Below are positions 9,064 through 17,852 of a DNA stretch of 64,000 nt, piece after piece. Numbering within the stretch: position 1 is the first letter of the stretch; every line of letters starts with the position of its first letter. The notes below the pieces were generated by a model. That model saw only the letters and a program-made list of their open reading frames with translations. It was not told the origin of the DNA and made no database searches. The DNA is from JBASEY01 sp049652745. Its GTDB lineage: Bacteria; CSSED10-310. Where the stretch lies: NCBI GenBank assembly GCA_049652745.1, contig JBASEY010000052.1, positions 23,278-87,277 of the forward strand, written 5' to 3'. The translations under genes and the position numbers were made by a program.

Positions 9064-11960
9064 TGAGTTCACCGTTTGATCTGAAAACAATCCTAGCTAT
9101 CACTCTGGCCATCTTAATAACCATTGCTTCCTTTTTCGTCGCTCCGCCGCTGACTGTTACGCTTGTGCTTGTTCCATTATTTTTATTCTGCCTGCCTGGG
9201 ATTTCCATCATGAAGCGTGTGGCGCTTCTGGATACACCAAACCAGGCTCTCGAACTGGCCGTCATCTGTATATCCGGATATTTTGTCAGTACCTTACTTG
9301 CTATAGGCTTGCTATTAATATTTCAAATACCGACATCGTATGCACTTTTAAGCCCTCTTCTTTATTTTGTTGCAGATAATTTAGGTCGATTCTTTAGACG
9401 AAATAAGTCTAAAGTGTCTAAAACCCCCGCGAAACAAGATGATCTCACACCTGATGATTCATCTCGCTCTAAGATTTCTAATTTCAGCCAATCAGATTTA
9501 TGGCTTATCGTCATTATAGTGCTTCTAGCTCTAAGTGTCGCATTGCCACCCTTGATCAACATTGGATACAAACACCCCGAAGGCTACTATTATCGAGCTT
9601 ATTTCAACAGCGATTATCTGAAACACGTCGCAGTCACGGCTCACCTGGCACATTCCCGAATACCACCTGATAATCCGTATCTAAAATCCGATGATTCCTT
9701 GCACTATTACTGGTTTTATTACGTTTTTCCTGCATCTATTCGGGGTTTGGGCGTATCAGGAGTTGAAACACTGGATATTCTTCGGGTTTTGAACATTTGG
9801 GGAATAGTGATTTTCTGTCTTCTTCTATATGGTTTGTGCCGGTATTTTACCGAGTATCGGTTAGCGGCCTTTCTGGCTGTGTTTTGCGGGCTGTTTGCCC
9901 ACAGCTATGAAGGTCTATATTTTGTTCGCCTTCTAAAACAGATGAGTCTGCCGATTCTGGAAAATATCGGTCGCTATAACGTCGATGGTATGACACGCTG
10001 GTTTTACGGGCACCCCCAAATAGACTGCCTGTATCGAACCCTGATTTTTACTCCCCAGCATCTTTTTACCTTGATGCTTTTCTGTTTGTCGTTATTAGGA
10101 TTGCATGACCTGTATGTCAGAAAAAACCGCCCGGCAGCTAAAAATCTATGGTTTTTAGGTTTATTGGCCGGAATGAGTTTTGGGTTCAGCAGCTTTATCA
10201 GCCTAGTTGTCTGTCTTTGGATATGCCTGGTAATAGCCTTCACGAGCTTGGTCAAAAGGGATTTCCGGAATGCTGTTCACGTGTATTCTGCATTGGTGAT
10301 TTCCGGTCTGAGTATGCTTGCGCTGGGTATTGTCAGTCGGCAAAATGAATCCCTTCTTTTTCTTCCACAAATCCGTGTCATGCGAAAATTGCCGACAGTT
10401 TTATTTTACAATTATGGACCTCTATTGTTGGTATTTCCTCTTGGCCTGCTTCACGGTTTTTATAAAAAATATCGCTTGTTGACGCTGAAGCTACTCGTCC
10501 TTTTAGCTCTCAGCATGTTTTTAATACTATTTATGCAAATAAAAAATTTTCCGACTGATATGGGAATCAAAGTCGGCTTGATTGTGAGTATGGTTTTAGT
10601 GCTTTTCACTGCGATCGGTCTGTCATTTTCTTATAAGTATTTACGTTTTCTCACTTATCTATTAATGATACCAATCATTTTACCCGCTGTTTTAACGGTG
10701 TTTTTGGATGCGTATAACTCCAGCCAAGTGACAAATGTGAAATTTGGTTCCCTTGTCTCAAATGAAGATATGCTTGCATCGGTATGGATACGAGATAACC
10801 TGCCGGTGAATGAACGAATCCAAACCGATCCTTTTGAGAGAAGCGAATCGTTTTCGTTGATACCGACCTTTGCTGAAAGACGAACAGCCGCTGGTGACAA
10901 AATGCATGCTCGAATATTTTTGAGCGATGCAGATTTGTTTGACCAACTGGATGATGCTGTCGGAGCCATGTTTAAAACTCGCGACCCCGTGAAAGTCGCC
11001 GATCTCATGGATAAACTCGGAATCGACCATATTCTGATAGGTGACATTGAACGTGCTTTGTATCCCGGTGTGTATGAGACCTTCAGTAATTTTATCACTC
11101 ATTATCGACAAAAACGGGTTTCGATTCATTCCAATCAATTGCTGGCTTCTGTGGGCGAGCCGGTTTTGCCTGTAACACATCTGGAACCCGGGCAAACCTA
11201 TCATGTGATGCTGCCCTTGACGTCATATGATCCTGAAAAAAAACATCATTTCATCATTCAACTTCAACTGGTCGATACCAAGGCGGAAAAAGCGTTCGAG
11301 CTGTCGAAGACCCCGATCGAACTCGAACCTTCATCCACTCGAAATTTGCCTATCGAGTTTTCTGTTCCTGAAGAAAATCTGTCGTTCGATCGAATCCAGG
11401 CTAATTTGTTTCATGTAATGGATCAGGAAGATGTTTTTTTTCCTAAAGAGTATCTCCTTGTTGACGGATACAATACTTTCAGCACAACAGGCTCAGTGGA
11501 TTTTTCAGGCGGTTCCGGATATGTCAAAGCGATTTATCCGGAGCATCCTGCCGGGATCGTCGCACAAATCCATCCGGGAGTATTGCCTGAAGGGCATTAT
11601 TCCTTTCATATCGAGCATATCGATGCCTGTCCTAATTCGAACTATGGTTTCATACGAGTTTATTCGTCGACTGAGATCGAGCCGATTTTTGAAGCGATGC
11701 TTTCAGACGGAAGCGCCGGCGCCGACGGTTCGGAGCCGATGAATTTTTATCTTTCTTCTCCAAAAAATCTTTATTTCGAGTTGGGCATCGATGAGGGGGG
11801 CTGCCTGGCAGGTTCGCGCCTGCATCTGAGCTGGATCAGCTCAGACCACTATCCTTTTCCATTATCTCAAGCCGGTGTTTCCTGTATGCCGACCGGGAAA
11901 CCCGGTGTAGACAGCCCGCTTTCTCCTCCGCAAAAATATCCGCTCAATGCCGAACGATGA
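9063..11960 (+). CDS. Large polytopic membrane protein, GT-C/DUF2298-like, with C-terminal extracytoplasmic domain
   Basis: About 965 aa starting at ATG 9063, which overlaps the previous stop; ATG 9051 is an alternative, but its GAAGG site would be too close. About 13 membrane helices span residues 10-570. Between helices lies YYYRAYFNSDYLKHV...IPPDNPYLKSDDSLHYYWFYY, resembling the acidic first loop and YY-rich motif of DUF2298/GT-C type membrane proteins. After the helices, WIRDNLPVNERIQTDP...AERRTAAG and a DHILIGD segment match the soluble domain usual in such proteins, then a beta-rich tail of about 250 residues. GT-C proteins transfer sugars from lipid-linked donors outside the membrane; that role is inferred only from general similarity. 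Confidence 0.65.
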   Translation: MSSPFDLKTILAITLAILITIASFFVAPPLTVTLVLVPLFLFCLPGISIMKRVALLDTPNQALELAVICISGYFVSTLLAIGLLLIFQIPTSYALLSPLLYFVADNLGRFFRRNKSKVSKTPAKQDDLTPDDSSRSKISNFSQSDLWLIVIIVLLALSVALPPLINIGYKHPEGYYYRAYFNSDYLKHVAVTAHLAHSRIPPDNPYLKSDDSLHYYWFYYVFPASIRGLGVSGVETLDILRVLNIWGIVIFCLLLYGLCRYFTEYRLAAFLAVFCGLFAHSYEGLYFVRLLKQMSLPILENIGRYNVDGMTRWFYGHPQIDCLYRTLIFTPQHLFTLMLFCLSLLGLHDLYVRKNRPAAKNLWFLGLLAGMSFGFSSFISLVVCLWICLVIAFTSLVKRDFRNAVHVYSALVISGLSMLALGIVSRQNESLLFLPQIRVMRKLPTVLFYNYGPLLLVFPLGLLHGFYKKYRLLTLKLLVLLALSMFLILFMQIKNFPTDMGIKVGLIVSMVLVLFTAIGLSFSYKYLRFLTYLLMIPIILPAVLTVFLDAYNSSQVTNVKFGSLVSNEDMLASVWIRDNLPVNERIQTDPFERSESFSLIPTFAERRTAAGDKMHARIFLSDADLFDQLDDAVGAMFKTRDPVKVADLMDKLGIDHILIGDIERALYPGVYETFSNFITHYRQKRVSIHSNQLLASVGEPVLPVTHLEPGQTYHVMLPLTSYDPEKKHHFIIQLQLVDTKAEKAFELSKTPIELEPSSTRNLPIEFSVPEENLSFDRIQANLFHVMDQEDVFFPKEYLLVDGYNTFSTTGSVDFSGGSGYVKAIYPEHPAGIVAQIHPGVLPEGHYSFHIEHIDACPNSNYGFIRVYSSTEIEPIFEAMLSDGSAGADGSEPMNFYLSSPKNLYFELGIDEGGCLAGSRLHLSWISSDHYPFPLSQAGVSCMPTGKPGVDSPLSPPQKYPLNAER

Positions 11961-11982
11961 TCCGTCTCAGATGACAGATGTG

Positions 11983-12249
11983 TCAGTCATCTCCATAATC
12001 TTCATCATCGGAGTCGGAATCCATTTCCAACTCATCCAGCGGTTCCAACTCGATATCATCTTTCACCAGATCTTCTTCATCTTCCACTGAAAGGGTGATT
12101 GGAGCAGATATCGTTGTTTTTAGCGCTTTTTTGCGGATTTTCGAGCTGCCGCATTTTGGGCATGTTGCCGGATTGCGGTTCATATCGTAGTATTTTGTCC
12201 CGCAATCATCGCAAATCAGCCGTTTTCCTAGCTTTGACGTCTGATCCAT
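11983..12249 (-). CDS. Zinc-ribbon protein of the TIGR02300/FYDLN-acid type
   Basis: 88 aa with a TAGGAGA ribosome site 7 bases before ATG. LGKRLICDDCGTKYYDMNRN is followed by PATCPKCGS, giving a C-x2-C...C-x2-C ribbon, then a strongly acidic tail (DDIELEPLDELEMDSDSDDED). The layout matches the FYDLN-acid family: N-terminal LGxKR..C..C..KFYDLNR..P..CP.CG and an acidic C terminus. Its biochemical role is unknown. It is convergent with the upstream membrane-protein gene and divergent from thiI. Confidence 0.85.
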   Translation of the reverse strand: MDQTSKLGKRLICDDCGTKYYDMNRNPATCPKCGSSKIRKKALKTTISAPITLSVEDEEDLVKDDIELEPLDELEMDSDSDDEDYGDD

Positions 12250-12473
12250 GCTTCATCTCCTACCACGTTGTCAAGTGCCCGCAACAAGCAGGCGCTGCAT
12301 TTTACGGCATTCCGGGGCACCTAAAATATAGACACCCAAACTGAAGAAGTATAAGCGCTCTTCAGTAGATTTCAATAGAAAATTTTGTAAAAATAATGCT
12401 GCTTCAAGAGTGAACGACTTTTTTGGAAGCACGGACCGGTTTAACCTTTTGAGTTATAAGGATTATATTTAAC

Positions 12474-13916
12474 ATGTACAGCGACCTGAATTCCTACCGA
12501 ACCGAGTTTATCTGTAAACCCGGTGAATTGTTATTGAAAAGTAAACCGGTACGAGCGGCTTTTTCCAGGCGATTGATTCACAATTTGCGTGACGCAATAG
12601 GAATGAATGCGGATCCATCACCAGGCAAAACGTCTATTTTCCGTGAACAGGGGATCTATACCGTGTGCACTTCAGATGCATCCGTTAAAGAAGCGCTGAG
12701 CCGCGTATTCGGAATCACTTCCATATCGACAATTCATCGATTCGAGAGTCATAGCTTGGAAGACATCGTCGCTCGCTCTTGCGAGTTTTTTCAGTCGAAA
12801 GTCAAAGGAAAACGCTTTGCGGTCCGCTGCCATCGAAGCGGCAATACATCTTTTCAGTCGATCGATGTCGCCCGGGCGCTGGGCGCCGCTTTGTCGCCTT
12901 TTTCAAACGGCGTAAACCTGGATAATCCTGATGTGGTATGCCGCTTGGATATCCATGATTCCTCCGTCCGACTTTACTTGGATACTACACAAGCATTTGG
13001 CGGGCTCCCCGTCGGCACTCAAGGGAAAGCGGTCGCGTTGGTTTCCGGCGGCATCGATTCGCCGGTTGCAGCCTGGTATGGATTGAAGCGCGGTCTGGAG
13101 GTGCATTACCTGTTTTGCAGTCTCGGGGGCCCGCTGCAACTGTGGGGACCGGCGTCGACAACCAAGCATTTAGCGACGAATTGGAGCTATGGCTACCAAC
13201 CGCAATTATACATCGCGGATTTCAATGATCTGTTGTCCGAATTCAAACATTTGGACCACCGCTACCGCAACATTTTGTTGAAACGATATTTTTTCCGCGC
13301 CGCCGATAAGCTTGCCGAACACATCGGCGCTGAGGTCATCATTTCCGGGGAATCACTGGGACAGGTGTCATCACAAACATCTTCGAACCTGGCAAACATC
13401 TCATTGGTTACACAGCGCTTGGTTTTCAGACCATTGATCGGTTTGGATAAAACGGAAATTATCGCTGTGGCCAGGGAAATAGGAACCTTGAATATCAGCG
13501 AAACGGTTCCGGAATTTTGCAATGTTGCCGTCAAAAAACCGAAAACATGTTCACATCCCGATGAGATAAGCGCTCTAGAAAGCCTGATCGATCCCGATAT
13601 TGCGGAACAAGCCTGTTCAACTTGGGAAAAAACGGATTTAAGACAGATGATTCCACCGTCCTTCGATCAAAATATATGTTTGAATCGGAAACCTGCAGGA
13701 GCCTGGCTTGTCTGGATCGCCAGGCCGGATATCGATGCACCGGCGCCGAAAGATGTCGACCAAGTTGTGAACATGTTGGATTTGACCCGTTTCTTAAAAT
13801 CTTTTTCGCGTCCGGGAATTGTAATTTTCGCCTGCCCTCACGGCACAATCAGTCGCGACGCCGCAGCCGCAGCTCGTAAAAAAGGAATCGATGCATACGC
13901 TCTTCATGAGTGCTGA
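12474..13916 (+). CDS. thiI: tRNA 4-thiouridine synthase / sulfurtransferase ThiI
   Basis: 480 aa, the length of the long ThiI form. The N-terminal ferredoxin-like plus THUMP region covers about 1-170. The PP-loop ATP pyrophosphatase signature SGGIDSPVAAW lies at about 190, followed by GESLGQVSSQTSSNLANI and EFCNVAVKKPKTCS, all typical of ThiI. The C-terminal 100 residues form a degenerate rhodanese-like domain with a candidate catalytic Cys in FACPHGTISRDAA. ThiI adenylates U8 of tRNA and transfers sulfur from an IscS persulfide; in some species it also supplies sulfur for thiazole synthesis. The gene stands alone, with no thiamin or iscS gene nearby in the window. Confidence 0.93.
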   Translation: MYSDLNSYRTEFICKPGELLLKSKPVRAAFSRRLIHNLRDAIGMNADPSPGKTSIFREQGIYTVCTSDASVKEALSRVFGITSISTIHRFESHSLEDIVARSCEFFQSKVKGKRFAVRCHRSGNTSFQSIDVARALGAALSPFSNGVNLDNPDVVCRLDIHDSSVRLYLDTTQAFGGLPVGTQGKAVALVSGGIDSPVAAWYGLKRGLEVHYLFCSLGGPLQLWGPASTTKHLATNWSYGYQPQLYIADFNDLLSEFKHLDHRYRNILLKRYFFRAADKLAEHIGAEVIISGESLGQVSSQTSSNLANISLVTQRLVFRPLIGLDKTEIIAVAREIGTLNISETVPEFCNVAVKKPKTCSHPDEISALESLIDPDIAEQACSTWEKTDLRQMIPPSFDQNICLNRKPAGAWLVWIARPDIDAPAPKDVDQVVNMLDLTRFLKSFSRPGIVIFACPHGTISRDAAAAARKKGIDAYALHEC

Positions 13917-13919
13917 GTG

Positions 13920-13941
13920 GCGTTCCGCTGGTGCGGAACGC
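13920..13941 (+). terminator. Hairpin just after thiI (weak terminator candidate)
   Basis: A perfect 9-bp inverted repeat (GCGTTCCGC / GCGGAACGC) with a TGGT loop starts three bases after the thiI stop. It lacks a following T-run, so termination is uncertain. Confidence 0.4.
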
Positions 13942-14010
13942 GTTCCTGGTTATATGGTTTTCAGATATGTCTTATTCGTCAATGGTCCTGGCAACCCATT
14001 GAATCCGTAG

Positions 14011-14031
14011 GGGCGGGTTTGAAACCCGCCC
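14011..14031. repeat. REP-like palindrome, copy 1
   Basis: Arms GGGCGGGTTT and AAACCCGCCC around a central G. An identical copy lies at 14216-14236. Such palindromes are common short interspersed repeats in many genomes. Confidence 0.8.
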
Positions 14032-14056
14032 ATAAAATTCATCGGAACCACCGACA

Positions 14057-14176
14057 TTAAAATTGGCCATAACGCCGCATTAACGACAGATCTAATCCAT
14101 TGTTATCATGAAGGTCATAAATTTCATTCAGATTATCGATCATGATGTCATCATCAATATTTTTACAGATACTGGC
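14057..14176 (-). pseudogene. Possible C-terminal gene remnant between the two palindromes
   Basis: Between two stops the minus strand reads 39 codons with protein-like composition, including NIDDDIMIDNLNEIYDLHDN and ending in SLMRRYGQF, with no plausible start. It may be the tail of a lost gene. I recognise no family. The rest of the 13942-14448 intergenic region holds only the palindromes and short direct repeats containing TTGGACATTG (14245-14330). Confidence 0.25.
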
Positions 14177-14215
14177 CCTTATTTCAGCTTATGGTTTGTG
14201 CGGATGAAAAACAAC

Positions 14216-14236
14216 GGGCGGGTTTGAAACCCGCCC
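14216..14236. repeat. REP-like palindrome, copy 2
   Basis: Identical to the palindrome at 14011-14031 (10-bp arms around one G), 205 bp downstream in the same long intergenic region ahead of the MATE gene. Confidence 0.8.
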
Positions 14237-14448
14237 TTTGGAAATTGGACATTGTACATTGAAAACTCTCACCCCTCACCCCTCTCTTTTCAACACTTGA
14301 TGATTGCTTATTGGACATTGGGCATTCGATCGTTTTGTAATAAAAAGATCATTTGACAATCTGATCTCAAGTTTTATGATGGAAGATTGCTCTTTTTCGA
14401 CTCGATAGGAGCCGGGTTGAAAAAAGCGATGATTGGGGAATATGAACC

Positions 14449-15831
14449 ATGATTGACATGACAAAAGGGAGTCCGGCGAAACACATATTGGTGTTCACGA
14501 TTCCCATGTTTATCGGCAGCGTTTTTCAACAGTTTTATAACCTCACCGACTCGGTAATCGTTGGAAAATTTCTCGGTAAAGAGGCTCTGGCCTCCGTCGG
14601 CATCTCGTTCCCGATCGTGTTTCTGCTTATCGCGTTGATCATGGGCGCCACGATGGGGATAACAGTGCTGATCTCACAGTATTTCGGAGCCAAAAATTAT
14701 GAACAAGTCAAACTGTGTATCGAAACATCTTTTATTCTACTGGCTGTCGTTGCGCTGATCCTCACCATAGCCGGGCTTTTTTTAAGCGACGCTATTCTCA
14801 CGCTGCTGAAAACACCGGAAATCATTTATGCCGATGCTAGAAAATATGTGGACGTCCTTTTCAGCGGGTTGATCTTCCTATATGGTTATAACTCGATCAG
14901 CGCTATTTTACGGGGACTTGGAGATTCCAAGACACCGTTATATCTTTTAATCTTCGCAACCATCGTCAACATCGGCCTTGACCTGTTATTCATCATCGTT
15001 TTCAAATGGGGAGTGTGGGGAGCCGCCCTGGCTACAGTCATCGCCCAAGGATGCTCGTTTGTCGGCGGGATATTGTATCTACAGCGCATCAACCCGCTTT
15101 TCAGAGTCAATTATTTAAAACTTCGCTTTGACAAGGATATTTTTGTTAAAAGCATCACTATCGGTATTCCTACAGGTGTTCAACAAATGATTGTCAGCAT
15201 CGGTATGATGGCGCTGACAAGAATCGTGAACAATTTTGGCGCGAATGCCCTTGCAGCTTATACGGCCGCCGGCAGAATCGACTCGTTCGCCATGATGCCG
15301 GGCATGAATCTATCGATGGCCATGTCGACTTTTGTCGGCCAGAATATCGGCGCCGGAAAACACGATCGAGTCCGTTCCGCTATACGAACCAGTATTTTTA
15401 TGTCCACCATCATCGCGATCTCGATATCGATAATTATCATTGTTTTCAGCAGACCCCTGATGCTTCTTTTTGTCGATGACCCCGAGGTCGTTTCGATCGG
15501 AAGAGATTACCTGCTGATTGTCGGCAGATTCTATCTCGCTTTTATGCTGATGTTCATTTTTACCGGGACGCTCAGAGGAGCCGGCGATACATTCATACCG
15601 ATGTTCTTTTCGCTTCTGTCATCATGGGCTATTAGAATCCCGATCTCGGCAACCTTGTCGAAAACAATGGGAACAGACGGTATCTGGTGGGGCATTCCGA
15701 TAGCTTGGCTTGTGGGCCTGACCTTGTCCAGCATCTACTTTTTCACCGGCCGATGGAAGAAAAAAGTACTGATAACTCCTGCGCTGAGAGACTTGGATCT
15801 CGAAATGCCTTCTATCGGCTCAAGCCAGTAA
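14449..15831 (+). CDS. MATE-family multidrug/toxin efflux transporter
   Basis: 460 aa, the usual MATE length, with 12 predicted membrane helices in two homologous halves. The N-terminal TKGSPAKHILVFTIPMFIGS and FYNLTDSVIVGKFLG, the repeated GxxxALAxxGxSFP-type segment, and FVGQNIGAGKHDRVR in the second half are MATE signatures (DinF/NorM-like branch). It would export cationic or lipophilic compounds using Na+ or H+; the substrate is unknown. ATG at 14449 is preceded by a weak GGGGA site; TTG starts are possible. It stands between a repeat-rich intergenic region and a DUF2157 gene 86 bases downstream. Confidence 0.9.
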   Translation: MIDMTKGSPAKHILVFTIPMFIGSVFQQFYNLTDSVIVGKFLGKEALASVGISFPIVFLLIALIMGATMGITVLISQYFGAKNYEQVKLCIETSFILLAVVALILTIAGLFLSDAILTLLKTPEIIYADARKYVDVLFSGLIFLYGYNSISAILRGLGDSKTPLYLLIFATIVNIGLDLLFIIVFKWGVWGAALATVIAQGCSFVGGILYLQRINPLFRVNYLKLRFDKDIFVKSITIGIPTGVQQMIVSIGMMALTRIVNNFGANALAAYTAAGRIDSFAMMPGMNLSMAMSTFVGQNIGAGKHDRVRSAIRTSIFMSTIIAISISIIIIVFSRPLMLLFVDDPEVVSIGRDYLLIVGRFYLAFMLMFIFTGTLRGAGDTFIPMFFSLLSSWAIRIPISATLSKTMGTDGIWWGIPIAWLVGLTLSSIYFFTGRWKKKVLITPALRDLDLEMPSIGSSQ

Positions 15832-15917
15832 TCAGGGCGATTTTGATAAAATTCCGGGTCCATTGAATTGACGAAAATTGTTATTTAAAATAGCTCCGTT
15901 ACTTCTGGAGCCGTACT

Positions 15918-17204
15918 ATGCAGGAAAATAAACATATCGCCTGGCTTCTGAGCCAGCTTTCGACACTCGTCCAAAATCAGGTAATATCTCCTGAAACAGC
16001 CGAATCCATCGATGAACACTATCGAACAATTTTATCCTCTCGACCACAGTCAAATCGTTTTTCACTGGTTTTTGCCATTATCGGCACAATTTTGATCGGC
16101 GGCGGCATCATTCTATTTTTAACAAGGCTGAATTTATCACAACCATATCGTGCAGCCTTAGCATTTGTGCCTTTGCTGGCAGCTCAAGCGCTGACGCTGC
16201 ATGTCGTCAAAAACAAACAGGACAGCAGACCGTGGCATGAAGCGGCGGCTATCGTGCATACGCTGATGATCGGAGTCTGCCTGGACATGGTGGAACAAGC
16301 ATATCATCTACCAATTTCTGAGTCTTCGCTCCTGTTGACATGGCTGATTTTGACACTGCCCTTATCCTGGCTGATGCAATCCGTCAGCATTCAGGTAATG
16401 CTGCACATCGGCGCCGTATCATGGTTTTTTCAAGCACAAGACTCCGTATCACGCAATCTGATCTTCCTGCTCCTCGCCCTTTTTCTGACCCCGGCCGTCA
16501 TCCGAATACCCCGCCTGTCCGTTCCTTGTTCAGGTCATATCGTCACGCGCTGGTCGGCCGCCCTTTCCCTGGTCGCCATCATTCCCAATATGCTGTTACG
16601 AGATATCGGGTTGACGAGATTGATTTGTTTTTCCTTACTTTTCAGTATCTATCCATCGCTTGAGACAACCCGCTTTTCCCGACAAAAATCATTAGTTGAA
16701 AAACCTTTTTTCATCATAGGAAACTCCGGCATATGCATCATTCTTTTCCTGTGTACATACCCTGGGATATTGACGGAATTTGTTCTCCCACGTGAATCTT
16801 TCAATGACCTAATTATCATCTTCGCTCTATTGGCGCTTGGAATAATAATGCCGGTCGTTCGGAGACAAAATCTCAATCTCGTCGGATGGATGTCAAGTCT
16901 CTCCGGACCCCTGACATTCACCGCCGCTCTGATTGCTTCCAAAACTTCATCCAAATCGATTTTTTTCTGGTTTTTCTCAGCCTGGTTGGCTGCATGGAGT
17001 TTGGCAATAATGGCGGCCGGGTTCAAAGAACGACGGCTGGCTGTGGTCAACATAGGTGTTTCCATCCTTCTAATACATATATTTATACAGTTTATGCGCA
17101 CAGATATCGGCGCTCTTTCCAGAAGCCTGGTCTTCATTGTCCTGGGTGTTCTTTTCCTCAGCCTAAACCGCGCCTTTCTACGACGCAGGAGACTTTCATC
17201 ATGA
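15918..17204 (+). CDS. DUF2157 membrane protein
   Basis: 428 aa with a TCTGGAG ribosome site before ATG. An N-terminal soluble segment of about 50 residues (WLLSQLSTLVQNQVISPETAESI) is followed by FSLVFAIIGTILIGGGIILF, the diagnostic opening helix of DUF2157, then about 10 more membrane helices. The function of the family is unknown. The stop overlaps the next start as ATGA (17201-17204). DUF2157 and GDYXXLXY genes are often neighbours, so this is a conserved two-gene unit. Confidence 0.85.
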   Translation: MQENKHIAWLLSQLSTLVQNQVISPETAESIDEHYRTILSSRPQSNRFSLVFAIIGTILIGGGIILFLTRLNLSQPYRAALAFVPLLAAQALTLHVVKNKQDSRPWHEAAAIVHTLMIGVCLDMVEQAYHLPISESSLLLTWLILTLPLSWLMQSVSIQVMLHIGAVSWFFQAQDSVSRNLIFLLLALFLTPAVIRIPRLSVPCSGHIVTRWSAALSLVAIIPNMLLRDIGLTRLICFSLLFSIYPSLETTRFSRQKSLVEKPFFIIGNSGICIILFLCTYPGILTEFVLPRESFNDLIIIFALLALGIIMPVVRRQNLNLVGWMSSLSGPLTFTAALIASKTSSKSIFFWFFSAWLAAWSLAIMAAGFKERRLAVVNIGVSILLIHIFIQFMRTDIGALSRSLVFIVLGVLFLSLNRAFLRRRRLSS

Positions 17205-17725
17205 TCAAACTCAATTGGAAGCTCCCATACCTACTGGTCATCCTGATCATTCAACTCATGGTTCCCGCCGGTAAAATTCTGCGTTATCACAACACCTTGA
17301 AAAAAGGGACACTCTACAAATTCCATGTCAAATCATATGATTTAAAAAAACTGGAACAGGGCAGGTATATTCATCTTGATTACGCTCTCGATCTTCCAGA
17401 TAAGATGATCAATCCTCTTTCACACTACGGCGTTCTTGCCGTCGACAGCGAAGGTTTCGCCAGGTTGGCGGAAATCAGCATGACACCGCCGGATTCTTCC
17501 AAAAACTATATTCTGGTCTCGATGCGATCCAATACGCCTTATATTGATTTCAACCGGTATTACCTGGATAGCCGGATATCTCCAAAAACCGCCAAGGGTG
17601 ATTTGAGTCGACTACGGGGACAAACTGCCGTGATTCAAGCGGAGCTGCGTGTTTATAAAGGCAGAGCGGTAGTGGAAAATATCGTTCTGGACGGTATTCC
17701 GATAATTGACGCCATCGATCATTAA
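17201..17725 (+). CDS. GDYXXLXY-type membrane-anchored protein
   Basis: 174 aa starting at ATG 17201, overlapping the upstream stop, with AGGAG about 10 bases before. One N-terminal helix (YLLVILIIQLMVPAGKIL) is followed by an extracytoplasmic domain with LEQGRYIHLDYAL, a variant of the GDYxxLxY motif that names the family (R for D here). Family function is unknown. It is coupled to the DUF2157 gene and closed by a terminator directly after its stop. Confidence 0.8.
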   Translation: MIKLNWKLPYLLVILIIQLMVPAGKILRYHNTLKKGTLYKFHVKSYDLKKLEQGRYIHLDYALDLPDKMINPLSHYGVLAVDSEGFARLAEISMTPPDSSKNYILVSMRSNTPYIDFNRYYLDSRISPKTAKGDLSRLRGQTAVIQAELRVYKGRAVVENIVLDGIPIIDAIDH

Positions 17726-17769
17726 AATCAAAAAAATGACGCACAGCGTCATATCCCTTTGATTTTTTT
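17724..17769 (+). terminator. Rho-independent terminator upstream of the PUFA cluster
   Basis: Inner stem ATGACGC / GCGTCAT (17736-17742 and 17746-17752) with an ACA loop. An outer pairing of AAAATCAAA with TTTGATTTT leads into a T-run (17763-17769). It begins at the stop of the GDYXXLXY gene and separates it from pfaD. Confidence 0.75.
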
Positions 17770-17852
17770 CATTTTTTTCAAGCCTCGATCTTGATATTCA
17801 TCGTGTTATCTGATAACGAAACATGCGTGTTTTTCAATTGGAGCAATCTTTT

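Noticed and set aside
11961..11982. Terminator between the convergent genes at 11960 and 11983
   Set aside because: Short alternative pairings (TGACA/TGTCA) exist around 11970-11990 but they overlap the coding end and no T-run follows.
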